This document shows positions 25,292 through 33,500 of a stretch of 38,268 bases of DNA, one piece after another (the first letter of the stretch is position 1; every line of letters begins with the position of its first letter). A program made the translations under genes and the position numbers. The stretch lies in the IMG/VR virus record IMGVR_UViG_3300035698_020817, positions 1-38,268 of that record. One strand, 5' to 3'. The DNA comes from a virus. The notes under the pieces were generated by a model, which saw nothing but the letters and a program-made list of their open reading frames with translations, ran no database searches and was not told the DNA's origin.

Positions 25292-25320
25292 TTGACAATA
25301 ATCTGCTACCATGGTATATT
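25292..25320 (+). promoter_or_regulatory. Sigma70-type promoter TTGACA-17-TATATT
   Basis: TTGACA at 25292-25297 and TATATT at 25315-25320 are separated by exactly 17 bases, about 35 bases upstream of the RHH gene at 25353. The -10 box lies within a large inverted repeat, so a bound repressor would block it. Confidence 0.75.
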
Positions 25321-25336
25321 GGTAGTATGGTAGCAG
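25303..25336. promoter_or_regulatory. Operator-like inverted repeat CTGCTACCAT-N14-ATGGTAGCAG
   Basis: Perfect 10-base arms at 25303-25312 and 25327-25336 enclose 14 bases that contain the promoter -10 box and a further GGTA/TAGT half-site. The symmetry and position, with an RHH gene 17 bases downstream, are typical of an autoregulated RHH operator. Confidence 0.7.
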
Positions 25337-25352
25337 GTATAGAAGGACACAA

Positions 25353-25529
25353 ATGAAAAAAAAACAGATGAGCTTTAGGGTTAATGAAGAAGTTAGAAGA
25401 ACCCTGAGAATACTAGCATTAAAGCATAACGAATCTCTTTCATTGTATATAGAAAAAATTTTTAACAAACATTTAAAAGAACAATTAAAATATGGAAATC
25501 TTAAAGAGGAAGACTATGAAGCACTCTAA
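25353..25529 (+). CDS. Ribbon-helix-helix protein (58 aa), probable autoregulator
   Basis: The ATG at 25353 follows AAGGA. The product, beginning MKKKQMSFRVNEEVRRTLRI with LALKHNESLSLYIEKIFNKH, fits the RHH fold (strand SFRV, helix, SLSLYIEKIF helix). It lies directly downstream of a strong promoter overlapped by a 10-base-arm inverted repeat, so it very likely represses its own operon. The next gene starts 14 bases before its stop, so the two are coupled. An antitoxin role is possible, but the partner has no toxin signature. Confidence 0.75.
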   Translation: MKKKQMSFRVNEEVRRTLRILALKHNESLSLYIEKIFNKHLKEQLKYGNLKEEDYEAL

Positions 25530-26118
25530 TGTAGAAAAAGTTGAAGATCCTGTAGTAAAAAAAACTATAGATAAAAAGATTGAAGACCCTGTAGTCAAAA
25601 AAGCTGAAATTAAAAAAGAAGAACCAAAACCAGAACTAAGTAAAATAAAACAAAAAAAGAGAATTGAAATATCACGAGACATCTTTGAATCTATAGAGCC
25701 TTGGGCAAAACATCATAACAAGCCAACCGCGTTGTATATCGAAGAATTGATCGTAAAAAGCTATATGGAGCATGAAGTTTATATGAAGTCTGGACCTAAA
25801 AGAAGTAGAAAGGAAGTATCGAAGGAATATTTTGATAGAGTCGTTTCGGCAGAAATGCAATACGGGGAGAATCTTCCAATACGCATCGAAGAAACAGTCG
25901 TTAGAAAGTATGATAATTGTGAAATTTTCTTCAAAATAGAAAAAATAATAGATCCAATAGAAGAAAAGAATGTCTCCATATATAAAAAAGCAAAAAGAAT
26001 TGCATTCGGAACGTTCGTTTTATTAAACCCTTTATCATGGATATATATTTATTTTTTATGGGTAACTGGCAAACAAAGACTAGTAATGGAAATTAATAAC
26101 AAGAAAAGAACACTATAA
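25516..26118 (+). CDS. RHH-like protein with C-terminal membrane segment
   Basis: The start at ATG 25516 has GAGGAAG upstream. The 200-residue protein has an N-terminal charged repeat (VEDPVVKKTIDKK, IEDPVVKKAEIKK) and a central RHH-like stretch (RIEISRDIFESIEPWAKHH with TALYIEELIVKSYME). A basic region follows, with a C-terminal hydrophobic helix (AFGTFVLLNPLSWIYIYFLWV) and a positively charged tail. A DNA-binding-like domain tethered to the membrane is unusual and could anchor or sense. No known family recognised. Confidence 0.65.
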   Translation: MKHSNVEKVEDPVVKKTIDKKIEDPVVKKAEIKKEEPKPELSKIKQKKRIEISRDIFESIEPWAKHHNKPTALYIEELIVKSYMEHEVYMKSGPKRSRKEVSKEYFDRVVSAEMQYGENLPIRIEETVVRKYDNCEIFFKIEKIIDPIEEKNVSIYKKAKRIAFGTFVLLNPLSWIYIYFLWVTGKQRLVMEINNKKRTL

Positions 26119-26137
26119 AACCTATGGAGGTTATAAA

Positions 26138-26428
26138 ATGAAAATCGTAAGAAGAAGAAATAAATGGGTAGAAGCTGCTCATGATCTTTATTCCTTAAAG
26201 AATGACATAAGAGAATTACAGATTAAGCAGAATAAAATGAGGAATGAGCTTATATGCCTCTCAAAGAATATAAGCTCGCAAGGAGGAGGGTTTTCATTTC
26301 TAATTCAGGAACGAAAAGGTGGCGTCGACTACTCTCTAATTCCCGAATTGAGAAAGGTAGACTTAGAAGACTATAGAAAAGATACCGTTTCAGCGTGGCT
26401 TTTACAAAAAGAAACAATAAAAATATAA
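26138..26428 (+). CDS. Small phage protein with VDYSLIPEL motif (96 aa)
   Basis: GGAGG lies upstream of the ATG at 26138. The product begins with a basic coiled-coil-like helix (KNDIRELQIKQNKMRNELICLSK) and ends with GGVDYSLIPELRKVDLEDYRKDTVSAWLLQ. That C-terminal motif resembles small proteins found beside phage recombination exonuclease genes, as far as I recall, but no such nuclease is seen here. Function unknown. Confidence 0.6.
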   Translation: MKIVRRRNKWVEAAHDLYSLKNDIRELQIKQNKMRNELICLSKNISSQGGGFSFLIQERKGGVDYSLIPELRKVDLEDYRKDTVSAWLLQKETIKI

Positions 26429-26433
26429 AAGAG

Positions 26434-26461
26434 GCTGTGTTGCCAAGACAAACAACACAGC
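26434..26461. terminator. 9-bp hairpin GCTGTGTTG-N10-CAACACAGC
   Basis: A perfect intergenic inverted repeat lies between the 96-residue gene and the small membrane protein. It is followed by AATTCAAG rather than a T run, so attenuation or mRNA stabilisation is as likely as termination. Confidence 0.45.
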
Positions 26462-26490
26462 AATTCAAGATATAGCAAAGGAAAATAAAC

Positions 26491-26655
26491 ATGATAGAAT
26501 CTATACTATTATTGCCAGTAATGGCATATATATTCTTATTCCAAATAAATTTAATTTATACCATATATTACTTCATATATAAAGCATTAAAACATCTTTT
26601 AATTGCCCCTTTTAAAATAATAAACAAAGCAAGAAACTTTAATGACTGGAGTTAA
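26491..26655 (+). CDS. Small hydrophobic membrane protein (54 aa)
   Basis: ATG 26491 is preceded by AAAGGAAAATAAAC. The 54-residue product is mostly one or two hydrophobic helices (SILLLPVMAYIFLFQINLIYTIYYFIY), followed by a basic, amphipathic tail ending FNDWS. It overlaps the end of the convergent minus-strand gene by four bases. Holin, exclusion or toxin-like roles are possible; nothing in the sequence decides. Confidence 0.6.
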   Translation: MIESILLLPVMAYIFLFQINLIYTIYYFIYKALKHLLIAPFKIINKARNFNDWS

Positions 26656-27797
26656 AACAATCTTTGTTTCTTAGCAAACGCCTTAAGCCTTACATCTTGT
26701 CTTCGTGTTTTCTCTTTAATAGATTCTTTAATGAAACTAACTTCAGATTTAAACTCTTTGGCAATTTTTTCAACTTGAGGTTCTGCTTGCTTTTCTACTA
26801 ATTGCTCAAAGTTATGAGGACGATATCCATTATTGTTATCTATAATATCTTTACCAATTTTACCTTTTAGCTTTGAAATTTGATTAAAGAGACGCATATT
26901 TCTTATGACGCGTAACTTTCCCTCGTCGCTTTGCATTAAATTTGGAATAGTTTCAAGATACTGGTTAACTTCTTGCTGTGTAACTTTAGATCCAAAGAAT
27001 TTTCTAACATCTTTTAAAAAATCTTTGGATAGTTTAGAGAATTCTTGAGCTTCATCACTTAAAAATGTTCCTCTAAGATCTATCCCTACACTTTTTCCAG
27101 TTCCAGGCACAGGTACAACATGAGAAATTGTTTCTAGTATTGATGCTCCAAGAGGAGATGGAAGCCGTCCTTCCTTAATTAACTCTTCCATTCTATCAAG
27201 TCTAATGTCACCTGAAGTTGCGCCTTCTTCAGTCTCTCTTAATTGTTCATAATATTTTTTTGTTTTTGTATCAATTTTATCTTGTTGCGCAGTAAATCTA
27301 TCAAATCTTTTTTCAACTTGTTCTCTCATTCGTGCTTTCTGTATCGCCGTGAGAGGTAGATTATTTAATTGAGATTCAAATGATTCAAGTTCTTTAGCGG
27401 CTCGAGCTCCAGGCGAAAGGGTTGATTTAGGTTCTTCAGTTGGCGCCGCTTCTTGTTGTGGAATAATCCCTTCTTCTGCTGGTTGTTGTAATTGTTGTTG
27501 AGACTGCTCTTTTCCCGCAAGCAACGAAAGAATATTTTCCAAGTTTTCTTCTGGGGCATCCTGTTGTTTTTGGCCGCCAAGACTCCCAGATAAAATATTT
27601 TCCAACAGGCCTTGCTCTTGTTCTTGCTCCGCTTGCTGTTGCGCCTCACCAAAGCCACGCAAGTTATCTTGTCTTCTTTGCTGCATCTCGCCCAATTGCA
27701 TCTTTGCCAATAATTCTAGCGACCGACCTAAACCTGTTCCAAAAGCAGAACCAATGTCTCCACCTAAATCTGTTTCTCTAAGTGTTTGTATTGCCAT
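26652..27797 (-). CDS. Putative DNA ejection / internal virion protein (381 aa)
   Basis: The 381-residue protein has an N-terminal Gly-rich segment (DIGSAFGTGLGRSLELLAKMQ), a very Gln/Glu-rich region (residues 40-120), and a long helical C-terminal half with KTRRQDVRLKAFAKKQ at the end. Low-complexity Gln-rich helical proteins next to a gp7-like gene match the P22-type ejection proteins, which are released with the DNA. Start and stop overlap the preceding 184-residue gene by one base, so they are coupled. Function inferred from composition and synteny. Confidence 0.6.
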   Translation of the reverse strand: MAIQTLRETDLGGDIGSAFGTGLGRSLELLAKMQLGEMQQRRQDNLRGFGEAQQQAEQEQEQGLLENILSGSLGGQKQQDAPEENLENILSLLAGKEQSQQQLQQPAEEGIIPQQEAAPTEEPKSTLSPGARAAKELESFESQLNNLPLTAIQKARMREQVEKRFDRFTAQQDKIDTKTKKYYEQLRETEEGATSGDIRLDRMEELIKEGRLPSPLGASILETISHVVPVPGTGKSVGIDLRGTFLSDEAQEFSKLSKDFLKDVRKFFGSKVTQQEVNQYLETIPNLMQSDEGKLRVIRNMRLFNQISKLKGKIGKDIIDNNNGYRPHNFEQLVEKQAEPQVEKIAKEFKSEVSFIKESIKEKTRRQDVRLKAFAKKQRLF

Positions 27798-28351
27798 TAT
27801 CCTAATCCTCCTTTACCAAGACCATATTGGGCAGCAAAAAATGGTGCTGCTGCAGATGCTCCTCCACCTAAAGTTTCAAGTAGGCCTCCAAATAATCCTT
27901 TTCTTGCCGGTATGTGAAATTGTTGAGAAGTTGGAGTTAGGGCAGTACCTAATAAATTTTGTAACATTTGATATTTTCCACCAGCAAGCTGTGACTCAAG
28001 GCCTGTTTGTGCTCTGAGAATAGCATCTCGTGTTCCAGATTCTCTAAGCGAGCTTCCTCCTGCGGTAAATCGTTCTAATAGTTCAGGAAGACCTCTTTCT
28101 TTAAAGTCAGTTCGTGCTTGTTCAGCTATCGGATCTTGCCCTTGTCCTTGTCCTTGTCCGCCAAGCTGACCAGACAAAAGAGAAATAAGCTGGCTTCGTA
28201 GGTCCTGTTGTTGTGGATCTTGGCCCTCAAACTTTCCTATTCGTCCACCAGTAGGAAGATCAGTAAACGATGCTTGTTGGCCTCCGTCTCCTTGCTGCTG
28301 ACCCCCTGACCTAAAAAGATCACCAAACAAAAGACTCATTAAGTTAGCCAT
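27797..28351 (-). CDS. Putative DNA transfer protein, gp7-like (184 aa)
   Basis: The 184-residue protein is Gly/Gln-rich (GQLGGQGQGQGQDP) with a helical middle, FKERGLPELLERFTAGGSSLRESGTRDAI and LESQLAGGKYQMLQNLL, and a Gly/Ala-rich hydrophobic end (GGGASAAAPFFAAQYGLGKGG). P22-type DNA transfer proteins of this size with a membrane-active end occur beside the tail hub genes. It is encoded between the lone plus-strand virion gene and the 381-residue protein. The assignment is tentative. Confidence 0.6.
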   Translation of the reverse strand: MANLMSLLFGDLFRSGGQQQGDGGQQASFTDLPTGGRIGKFEGQDPQQQDLRSQLISLLSGQLGGQGQGQGQDPIAEQARTDFKERGLPELLERFTAGGSSLRESGTRDAILRAQTGLESQLAGGKYQMLQNLLGTALTPTSQQFHIPARKGLFGGLLETLGGGASAAAPFFAAQYGLGKGGLG

Positions 28352-28437
28352 ACAATATCCTTCAATACAACGTGTAATATATATATCATCGTTATGATAC
28401 TATAGTCAGTAATATAAACAAAACATAAGGAGAGAAA

Positions 28438-28971
28438 ATGGCAGACATTAAAGATGGAGTATTTGTTCCAACAACTGATGTATTTGACTCGTTACACCCA
28501 GGACAAATGGACCCAAACTCACCAGAATATTTAAACTTTTTAACACGATTAAGACAAAGTATAAATGTAATTTCAACTGTTCTTAATTTAAAGGACACGG
28601 GATATTATATAACAGAAGAAATGGCTAACGGACAACTCTATTTTCCAGATCCTGCGCTCAATTCATCTACAGCACAAATCCCTAAATATAGAAACGTCTT
28701 TAGAAAAGTAATCGACTTTGGTGCGCTTCCAAATACAGGAACAACTAACGTAGCCCATGGAATAACAATAGATGCAAATACATCATTTACTCGAATTTAT
28801 GGCACAGCAACTGATCCTAGCTCTTCATTTATACCGCTGCCTTACGCCTCACCTACCGATGCAAATAATATAGAACTTAGCGTTGACGCAACTAATGTAT
28901 CAATTACAACTGGATCAGATAGAACTGGATACACAACAACATATGTCGTTCTTGAATGGATTGTAGAATAA
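28438..28971 (+). CDS. Virion-associated protein encoded alone on the plus strand (177 aa)
   Basis: AAGGAGAG precedes ATG 28438. The 177-residue product has a helical N-terminal part (YLNFLTRLRQSINVISTVLNLKDTGYYI) and a beta-rich C-terminal part (FRKVIDFGALPNTGTTNVAHGI, FTRIYGTATDPSSSFIPLPY, NIELSVDATNVSITTGSDR). I have the impression that this pattern occurs in tail or fibre-region proteins of uncultured phages. It is the only plus-strand gene inside the virion module, with its own hairpin terminator downstream, so it is probably expressed separately from its minus-strand neighbours. Confidence 0.7.
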   Translation: MADIKDGVFVPTTDVFDSLHPGQMDPNSPEYLNFLTRLRQSINVISTVLNLKDTGYYITEEMANGQLYFPDPALNSSTAQIPKYRNVFRKVIDFGALPNTGTTNVAHGITIDANTSFTRIYGTATDPSSSFIPLPYASPTDANNIELSVDATNVSITTGSDRTGYTTTYVVLEWIVE

Positions 28972-28976
28972 AAGAT

Positions 28977-29003
28977 GGTCACTATAAGTATTTTATAGTG
29001 ACC
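28977..29003. terminator. Bidirectional hairpin, 11-bp stem GGTCACTATAA / TTATAGTGACC
   Basis: A perfect 11-base inverted repeat with a 5-base loop lies six bases after the stop of the plus-strand virion gene. On the minus strand it is followed by a T-rich stretch (ATCTTTTATT), so it could also stop transcripts from the gp10-like gene before they reach the antisense region. Confidence 0.7.
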
Positions 29004-29100
29004 AAAGAAAAAAGAAAGAAAGAAGAGAGATGAAACAAACAACTCATGAAAAGCGTCATATGTACTCATACTACTTCAGCAATCTAATAAAGCAAAGCAA

Positions 29101-31323
29101 TTATGAACCTAATCGAGGACTACTTTCCATAGCATGAAACACAAATGCATGTAACTGAAAATCAGCTTTTACAATATCAAAGTTTTGCAACTGTATGTCA
29201 GTTAAATAAATCCTTAATTGAGAACCACTTCCTTCAAGTTGTGTATAAATTGGATGCCATAACCTATCTTGGAATTCTTCGAGTGGATAGATCGGATATG
29301 GTGTCGTCTCTAAAAGAAGAGACTGTACCGCTAACCGAGACGAAGATGGATATGTGTCTACCGTTATTTCTCCATTCTCTGTACCATCAACAAGGAAATC
29401 TACACGAGAAACAAACTGACTAACACCCTCCTTAACAAAGAAGTTAAATTCTTTTGTCCTAATATCTATCCTGCTTACACGCGTTATAGTTCCACCACCT
29501 TGATATGTTGGCGTAATGGTAAAAATTGGATCAATTATTTCAATAGTATCTTTATCTACGATCTTGGAGATTTCAAAGTTTCTATCATTCAACAAAGTAT
29601 TATCTATACAGTTTTCAATGCGTATAAATTCTCCTGCTATAAAATTATGATCTATAACAGTAAGTTGAACATCAAAATCAACAGCAGACAGAGCTATATC
29701 GGTTATTTGAAGCGCTGGAGCATTTCTTCCAAGATCTTTACTTATAATAAATGTAAATCCTTCTTGATTTCCTGCAAGAACTGATTGAGTAACAGCTTGG
29801 AATTCGCCGCTTGACCATGGTTCATCATACCCTTCCCATGCTACCGGCAGAGCGCTCCATACAATGTCTTGTTTTATCTGATAATACCCAAAACAGGTAA
29901 TTGTATCGTCATTAAGCCCCCAAGAACCATTTTTATAATTAAACACCAGCACTTGGTTGGGATATTTTGGATCTGTGTCTGCTGGAGATTTTCCCGTTTG
30001 AGGAAACGTCCAATAGACAGCCTCTGTTTCAAAATCTCTTATACCGTATACTCGTTCAACGCCAGCATTCTTATTGTGAACCTTAAATACAAGCTCTGGT
30101 ATTTTTTCATCTACCCTTTTTACATATGCGCCATTACAGGCATGAATACCAACGTTTCCAACTCCAACAATATCACCATCAAAGATAACTGATGCAAAAG
30201 TAGACTCAGCACCTAATTCAGAATTTATTTTTTGCCATGCGAACGGCCTAATTTGGTTGCCTTGATAGACAAGTTCCCAGGTACTTCTTTCAAAGAAAAC
30301 AATAAGTCTATCTTTGATAATTCGAGCACTTACAATTGCTTCTTCAGTAGGAGCATCTAGAAATCCGCCCTTCCCCGAAACTTCAGAAAACGTATCAGCT
30401 GCGCTAACATAACTTCCCGTCTGAGAATATCGGCATCGATACTGATAAACGCGATCATTGCCACCAACAGTTTCTAATGTATTAAGCGCCAAAAGTCTAT
30501 TTTTAAACACAAGAACCATTTTTGCTGAATCAAGTGTATTAGCCCCTGTTGTTATATAGGCAACAGTTGACCATGTTTTAGGTGTTACTGTATTGGTCGA
30601 TAGGCTATAGTTCCGTATTCCATCATCTCTATTATAATTGACGACAAAAAGCCTATCGTCAGGAGTAGTAAGAATATTTGCATAAGAAGTTACTCCCCAA
30701 AAGAATTGAGAATCAGTTCCAGACCATAGCGAATCTCCAGCAACTGACTCAAGCGCTAGTCGCTCCCAGCCTCCAACAATGTATTCATACGCAAACTGTG
30801 TATCAAACGCAATGGTTCCATCATCATTTATTTCACTTGTTTCTTCTGTTAAGAGCCCCATTACTGGAGTTGCGGGATAAAAATAGACATCAGTTGCTGC
30901 TATTAAAGCATCTCCACCTGCAAGAGCAAATGTAGGACCACCAAATGTAAACGTTCCTGTTGCAGTAGTTGCTCGTGTTGGCGCTCCAGCTAATGTAGCT
31001 CCATCTTGATACACAGAGAACACAACGTCACCACAAGAAAACATCTGGCCTGGATTTTGTTCTGTTCCTGGGACTACTGCTGGTGCAGCTAAGTTACCAG
31101 ATCCATCAGTTGTTCCAATATTAATGCGTAATCGTGATGCTAGTTGTTGGTTATCAACAGATTGATCCATTAAACGAGAACCAAATCTTTTCCTTACTCT
31201 ACCTCTGTAAGTATAAGCGTTTTTTAATACATCAAACGCGTCATTTGGAATTAGCCACGGTTTTACATTATTTTGTAATCCCGTATCAATTGGAGCAATA
31301 AGGAACCGTTGAGTCTTTGCCAT
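29101..31323 (-). CDS. P22 gp10-like tail hub / stabilisation protein (740 aa)
   Basis: The 740-residue protein begins with APIDTGLQNNVKPWLIPNDAFDVLKNAYTYRGRVRKRFGSR, the characteristic opening of this family. Many beta strands with Trp/Tyr follow, consistent with a propeller-like hub (VIFDGDIVGVGNVGIHACNG, RVYGIRDFETEAVYWTFPQ). Residues about 540-610 contain a small VIDHNFIAGEFIRI module resembling the domain in two other virion proteins here. It closes the portal channel together with the adaptor. It is flanked by the gp53-like fibre gene upstream and the plus-strand gene downstream. Confidence 0.75.
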   Translation of the reverse strand: MAKTQRFLIAPIDTGLQNNVKPWLIPNDAFDVLKNAYTYRGRVRKRFGSRLMDQSVDNQQLASRLRINIGTTDGSGNLAAPAVVPGTEQNPGQMFSCGDVVFSVYQDGATLAGAPTRATTATGTFTFGGPTFALAGGDALIAATDVYFYPATPVMGLLTEETSEINDDGTIAFDTQFAYEYIVGGWERLALESVAGDSLWSGTDSQFFWGVTSYANILTTPDDRLFVVNYNRDDGIRNYSLSTNTVTPKTWSTVAYITTGANTLDSAKMVLVFKNRLLALNTLETVGGNDRVYQYRCRYSQTGSYVSAADTFSEVSGKGGFLDAPTEEAIVSARIIKDRLIVFFERSTWELVYQGNQIRPFAWQKINSELGAESTFASVIFDGDIVGVGNVGIHACNGAYVKRVDEKIPELVFKVHNKNAGVERVYGIRDFETEAVYWTFPQTGKSPADTDPKYPNQVLVFNYKNGSWGLNDDTITCFGYYQIKQDIVWSALPVAWEGYDEPWSSGEFQAVTQSVLAGNQEGFTFIISKDLGRNAPALQITDIALSAVDFDVQLTVIDHNFIAGEFIRIENCIDNTLLNDRNFEISKIVDKDTIEIIDPIFTITPTYQGGGTITRVSRIDIRTKEFNFFVKEGVSQFVSRVDFLVDGTENGEITVDTYPSSSRLAVQSLLLETTPYPIYPLEEFQDRLWHPIYTQLEGSGSQLRIYLTDIQLQNFDIVKADFQLHAFVFHAMESSPRLGS

Positions 31324-31324
31324 G

Positions 31325-31969
31325 TTATATCCCTACAGCAAACCATCTAAAATATGCAGCTGTTGGTTGTCGCGCTCCACCAAAACCGCCATAATTCCAT
31401 GCTGTAACATCAAAATCAGTAAGGTTAAATTGGTACACTCGAGCAAACGCATCTCCAGCTGCCGAAGGGTCTCCACCTGCAGATTGCTCAACTGTCACAT
31501 AGATACCAAACGTATTTGCAAAAGCAGAGTTAAATGCAATATTTTTTAGTCCAGTTCCCGCGGCTTGATCATTACCCCATTGAATCCTGATCCCAGATGG
31601 AAGTTTTGTTTCACCTTTTGCATCTCGCTTTGCATAGGTAATGTTTCTTTCAGCTTTATCCAGCGCAGTTGCCTCTCCTGTTTCAGGAAGTACAAAGAGT
31701 TGTGTTACTGTACTAGGCCCAACTGTAACAGCCTTTGTAAATAATTTAATTTCATCGGCTACGGCAACAGGACTTGGAGTACCTGGAGGATCTGAAACAT
31801 AATTAGGAAGAGAAACGGTATTATGCTTACCTTGATTCGCAGAAGGATCATCAAACTTCACATGATCAACTTTAATTAAAGCATCTATTGACTGAAAGTT
31901 GTTCAAAAGGTCACTTTGAGATGACTTAATTCTGTCAGTTGGTTTCGGAATGTCTTTATTGTATGGCAT
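31325..31969 (-). CDS. Tail fibre-like protein with gp53-like C-terminal domain (214 aa)
   Basis: The N-terminus (MPYNKDIPKPTDRIKSSQSDLLNNFQSIDALI) is a typical attachment helix. The C-terminal 90 residues, GIRIQWGNDQAAGTG, IAFNSAFANTFGIYVTVEQ, VYQFNLTDFDVTAWN and AAYFRWFAVGI, match the general pattern of gp53-like fibre tips. It is translated one base after the 53-residue gene region and just before the hub gene, so it is probably a fibre or knob subunit of the tail. Confidence 0.7.
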   Translation of the reverse strand: MPYNKDIPKPTDRIKSSQSDLLNNFQSIDALIKVDHVKFDDPSANQGKHNTVSLPNYVSDPPGTPSPVAVADEIKLFTKAVTVGPSTVTQLFVLPETGEATALDKAERNITYAKRDAKGETKLPSGIRIQWGNDQAAGTGLKNIAFNSAFANTFGIYVTVEQSAGGDPSAAGDAFARVYQFNLTDFDVTAWNYGGFGGARQPTAAYFRWFAVGI

Positions 31970-31973
31970 AATT

Positions 31974-32135
31974 TTACCCTATTCGTAATTTACTCTTACA
32001 TTCTTTTATCTTTACGCAATTCTTTAACGCTTTACATAGAAAACGCACGTACTGTTCGCGTGAAAGTTTCTTTTTTTTAGAATATAAAATATAATTTTCA
32101 GCTAATTCTTTCATATCTGGAATAAATATAGACAT
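31974..32135 (-). CDS. Small basic protein in the tail operon (53 aa)
   Basis: ATG 32135 has GGAGC about ten bases upstream. The 53-codon frame fills the gap between the adaptor and fibre-like genes exactly. The product is basic and helical (KELAENYILYSKKKKLSREQ, ALKNCVKIKECKSKLRIG) with three Cys. No family recognised. Confidence 0.55.
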   Translation of the reverse strand: MSIFIPDMKELAENYILYSKKKKLSREQYVRFLCKALKNCVKIKECKSKLRIG

Positions 32136-32136
32136 A

Positions 32137-33087
32137 TTATACAGAGCTCCCAAAATTATTTGAACCTATTGAACCATTTTCAAGATTAGAATAGATAGTA
32201 GCAGTACGTTCATTTGTTTGTTGCACAATTGTTCTTCTTAGGACCATTCTTTCTTGTCTATTAAACTCATGCATAATCATTTGAACGGTATCCATATCCA
32301 TTCTGTCTTGTAGTACCTTGATTGCGGCGCCGTATGCAATGTATTGCCACCATTGTTCTAGCTCTGGAATATCTCCATTTTCTATAAGCTGGGTTGGCTG
32401 AACAAATGCTTCTATTTGTACTACATATGGCTGATCAGGAACCGGCCTAAAGGTAAATGAATTATTAAAGTACAACATCGCAGTTGGACGTCCAGCTTGG
32501 TACGGTACTGTTTGAGAGTTTATTACAGCTGCTGGAGGAGAAGAAAATGCAAGGGTGTAGGCTCCAGTAACATAATCTATTGTACCAGTCCCATCTCCAG
32601 ATAATAGGCCATCAGAATTAATATCTCTAAGTATTAATCCATCATTAGCTGCATCTCTTGAAGTGAATGCTACGTCTCCTCTTAAAACAGGTTTACCTGA
32701 AAGGGTTCCTGCAAAGTTAAACGTTACACCATCTCCAGTAAAGCCTGTGCTTTGAATAGAATTATTAAAAGGATATAAGTTATAAAATTCATCTTCTGAC
32801 TGAGAAAGAAGTGATTTAAATCCTGCGATATATACAGGAGGATTAAAGGTAATATATTCGTTTATATCGCCAAGAACGGAAGAAATAGTATAGGTATCTA
32901 TATTTGGCTCTACATTAAACTTCACTGGCTTATGCAGAGAAAATAAACGTAACGTTTCAGGAAAATCATATGCTATAAAAGTATTTATATACTCTTCTAA
33001 TTCAGTATTAGAAAGCTGCGCTGTAGAAGGAGTTTGAGTTAGCCTTCTGACCTTGTTTCTTATTGCCTCCAAAGTAGCTGTAGCCAT
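32137..33087 (-). CDS. Head-tail adaptor-like protein (316 aa)
   Basis: The opening TLEAIRNKVRRLTQTPSTAQLSNTELEEYINTFIAYDFPETLRL is typical of podovirus adaptor proteins (P22 gp4-like in position). The middle has an inserted beta domain with SGDGTGTIDYVTGAYTLAF, and the C-terminal part is helical (QWWQYIAYGAAIKVLQDRMDMDTVQMIMHEFNRQER), as expected for subunits packing against the portal. It lies in the order capsid, small virion proteins, adaptor, fibre, hub. Confidence 0.7.
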   Translation of the reverse strand: MATATLEAIRNKVRRLTQTPSTAQLSNTELEEYINTFIAYDFPETLRLFSLHKPVKFNVEPNIDTYTISSVLGDINEYITFNPPVYIAGFKSLLSQSEDEFYNLYPFNNSIQSTGFTGDGVTFNFAGTLSGKPVLRGDVAFTSRDAANDGLILRDINSDGLLSGDGTGTIDYVTGAYTLAFSSPPAAVINSQTVPYQAGRPTAMLYFNNSFTFRPVPDQPYVVQIEAFVQPTQLIENGDIPELEQWWQYIAYGAAIKVLQDRMDMDTVQMIMHEFNRQERMVLRRTIVQQTNERTATIYSNLENGSIGSNNFGSSV

Positions 33088-33140
33088 AACATCTCCTAAT
33101 TATAATATTATCTACGAAGATATATTATCGCGAAATATTC

Positions 33141-33497
33141 TTATAGTACATTTTTTGTTGCCTGTAATAATGACGAATTTATCTCTCCAACTGGGGTAAC
33201 TGACGGGTAATCATTTACATACCAAGGAACAGGAGCTGGAACTGTAAAAGAATCAAAACTAACTGTATCAATGTCAATCACAAAACTGTCACTTGTAGGG
33301 ACAGAAGTAATAGTCCCTACAAGCTTATGAAGTTGCCTCATTCCAAATTCTTCAGGAACAGTAATTCTTACAACAAGCCCTGCTAAGTACCCATGATCAA
33401 AACTCGTGGTAACAACAGCACTAGAAGCGTTAGTTACATTAGAAACTAATCGTAATGCAGGAGTGTAAGTTGGGCTAACAATAGCAAAGCCTGGCAT
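33141..33497 (-). CDS. Small virion protein with an E1-FCCH-like beta domain (118 aa)
   Basis: The 118-residue protein contains ASSAVVTTSFDHGYLAGLVVRITVPEEFGMRQLHKLVGTI, SDSFVIDIDTVSFDSFTVP. The same motif order (VSCTVDHGLTVGQEVRLVVPAAYAMTQMDGL, LTLDIDSTAFTAFKFP) occurs in the 324-residue protein at 34006-34980, so the two share a domain. It is probably a decoration or connector protein. It lies four bases after the 134-residue gene. Confidence 0.65.
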   Translation of the reverse strand: MPGFAIVSPTYTPALRLVSNVTNASSAVVTTSFDHGYLAGLVVRITVPEEFGMRQLHKLVGTITSVPTSDSFVIDIDTVSFDSFTVPAPVPWYVNDYPSVTPVGEINSSLLQATKNVL

Positions 33498-33500
33498 AAT

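Noticed and set aside
25223-25468. 81-codon minus-strand frame
   Set aside because: Antisense to the RHH gene at 25353 and its promoter; it lacks a ribosome binding site, while the plus-strand gene has a promoter, operator and site.
29030-29137. Possible 35-codon plus-strand gene after the hairpin at 28977-29003
   Set aside because: Weak purine-rich site, no motif, and it overlaps the end of the gp10-like gene on the other strand.
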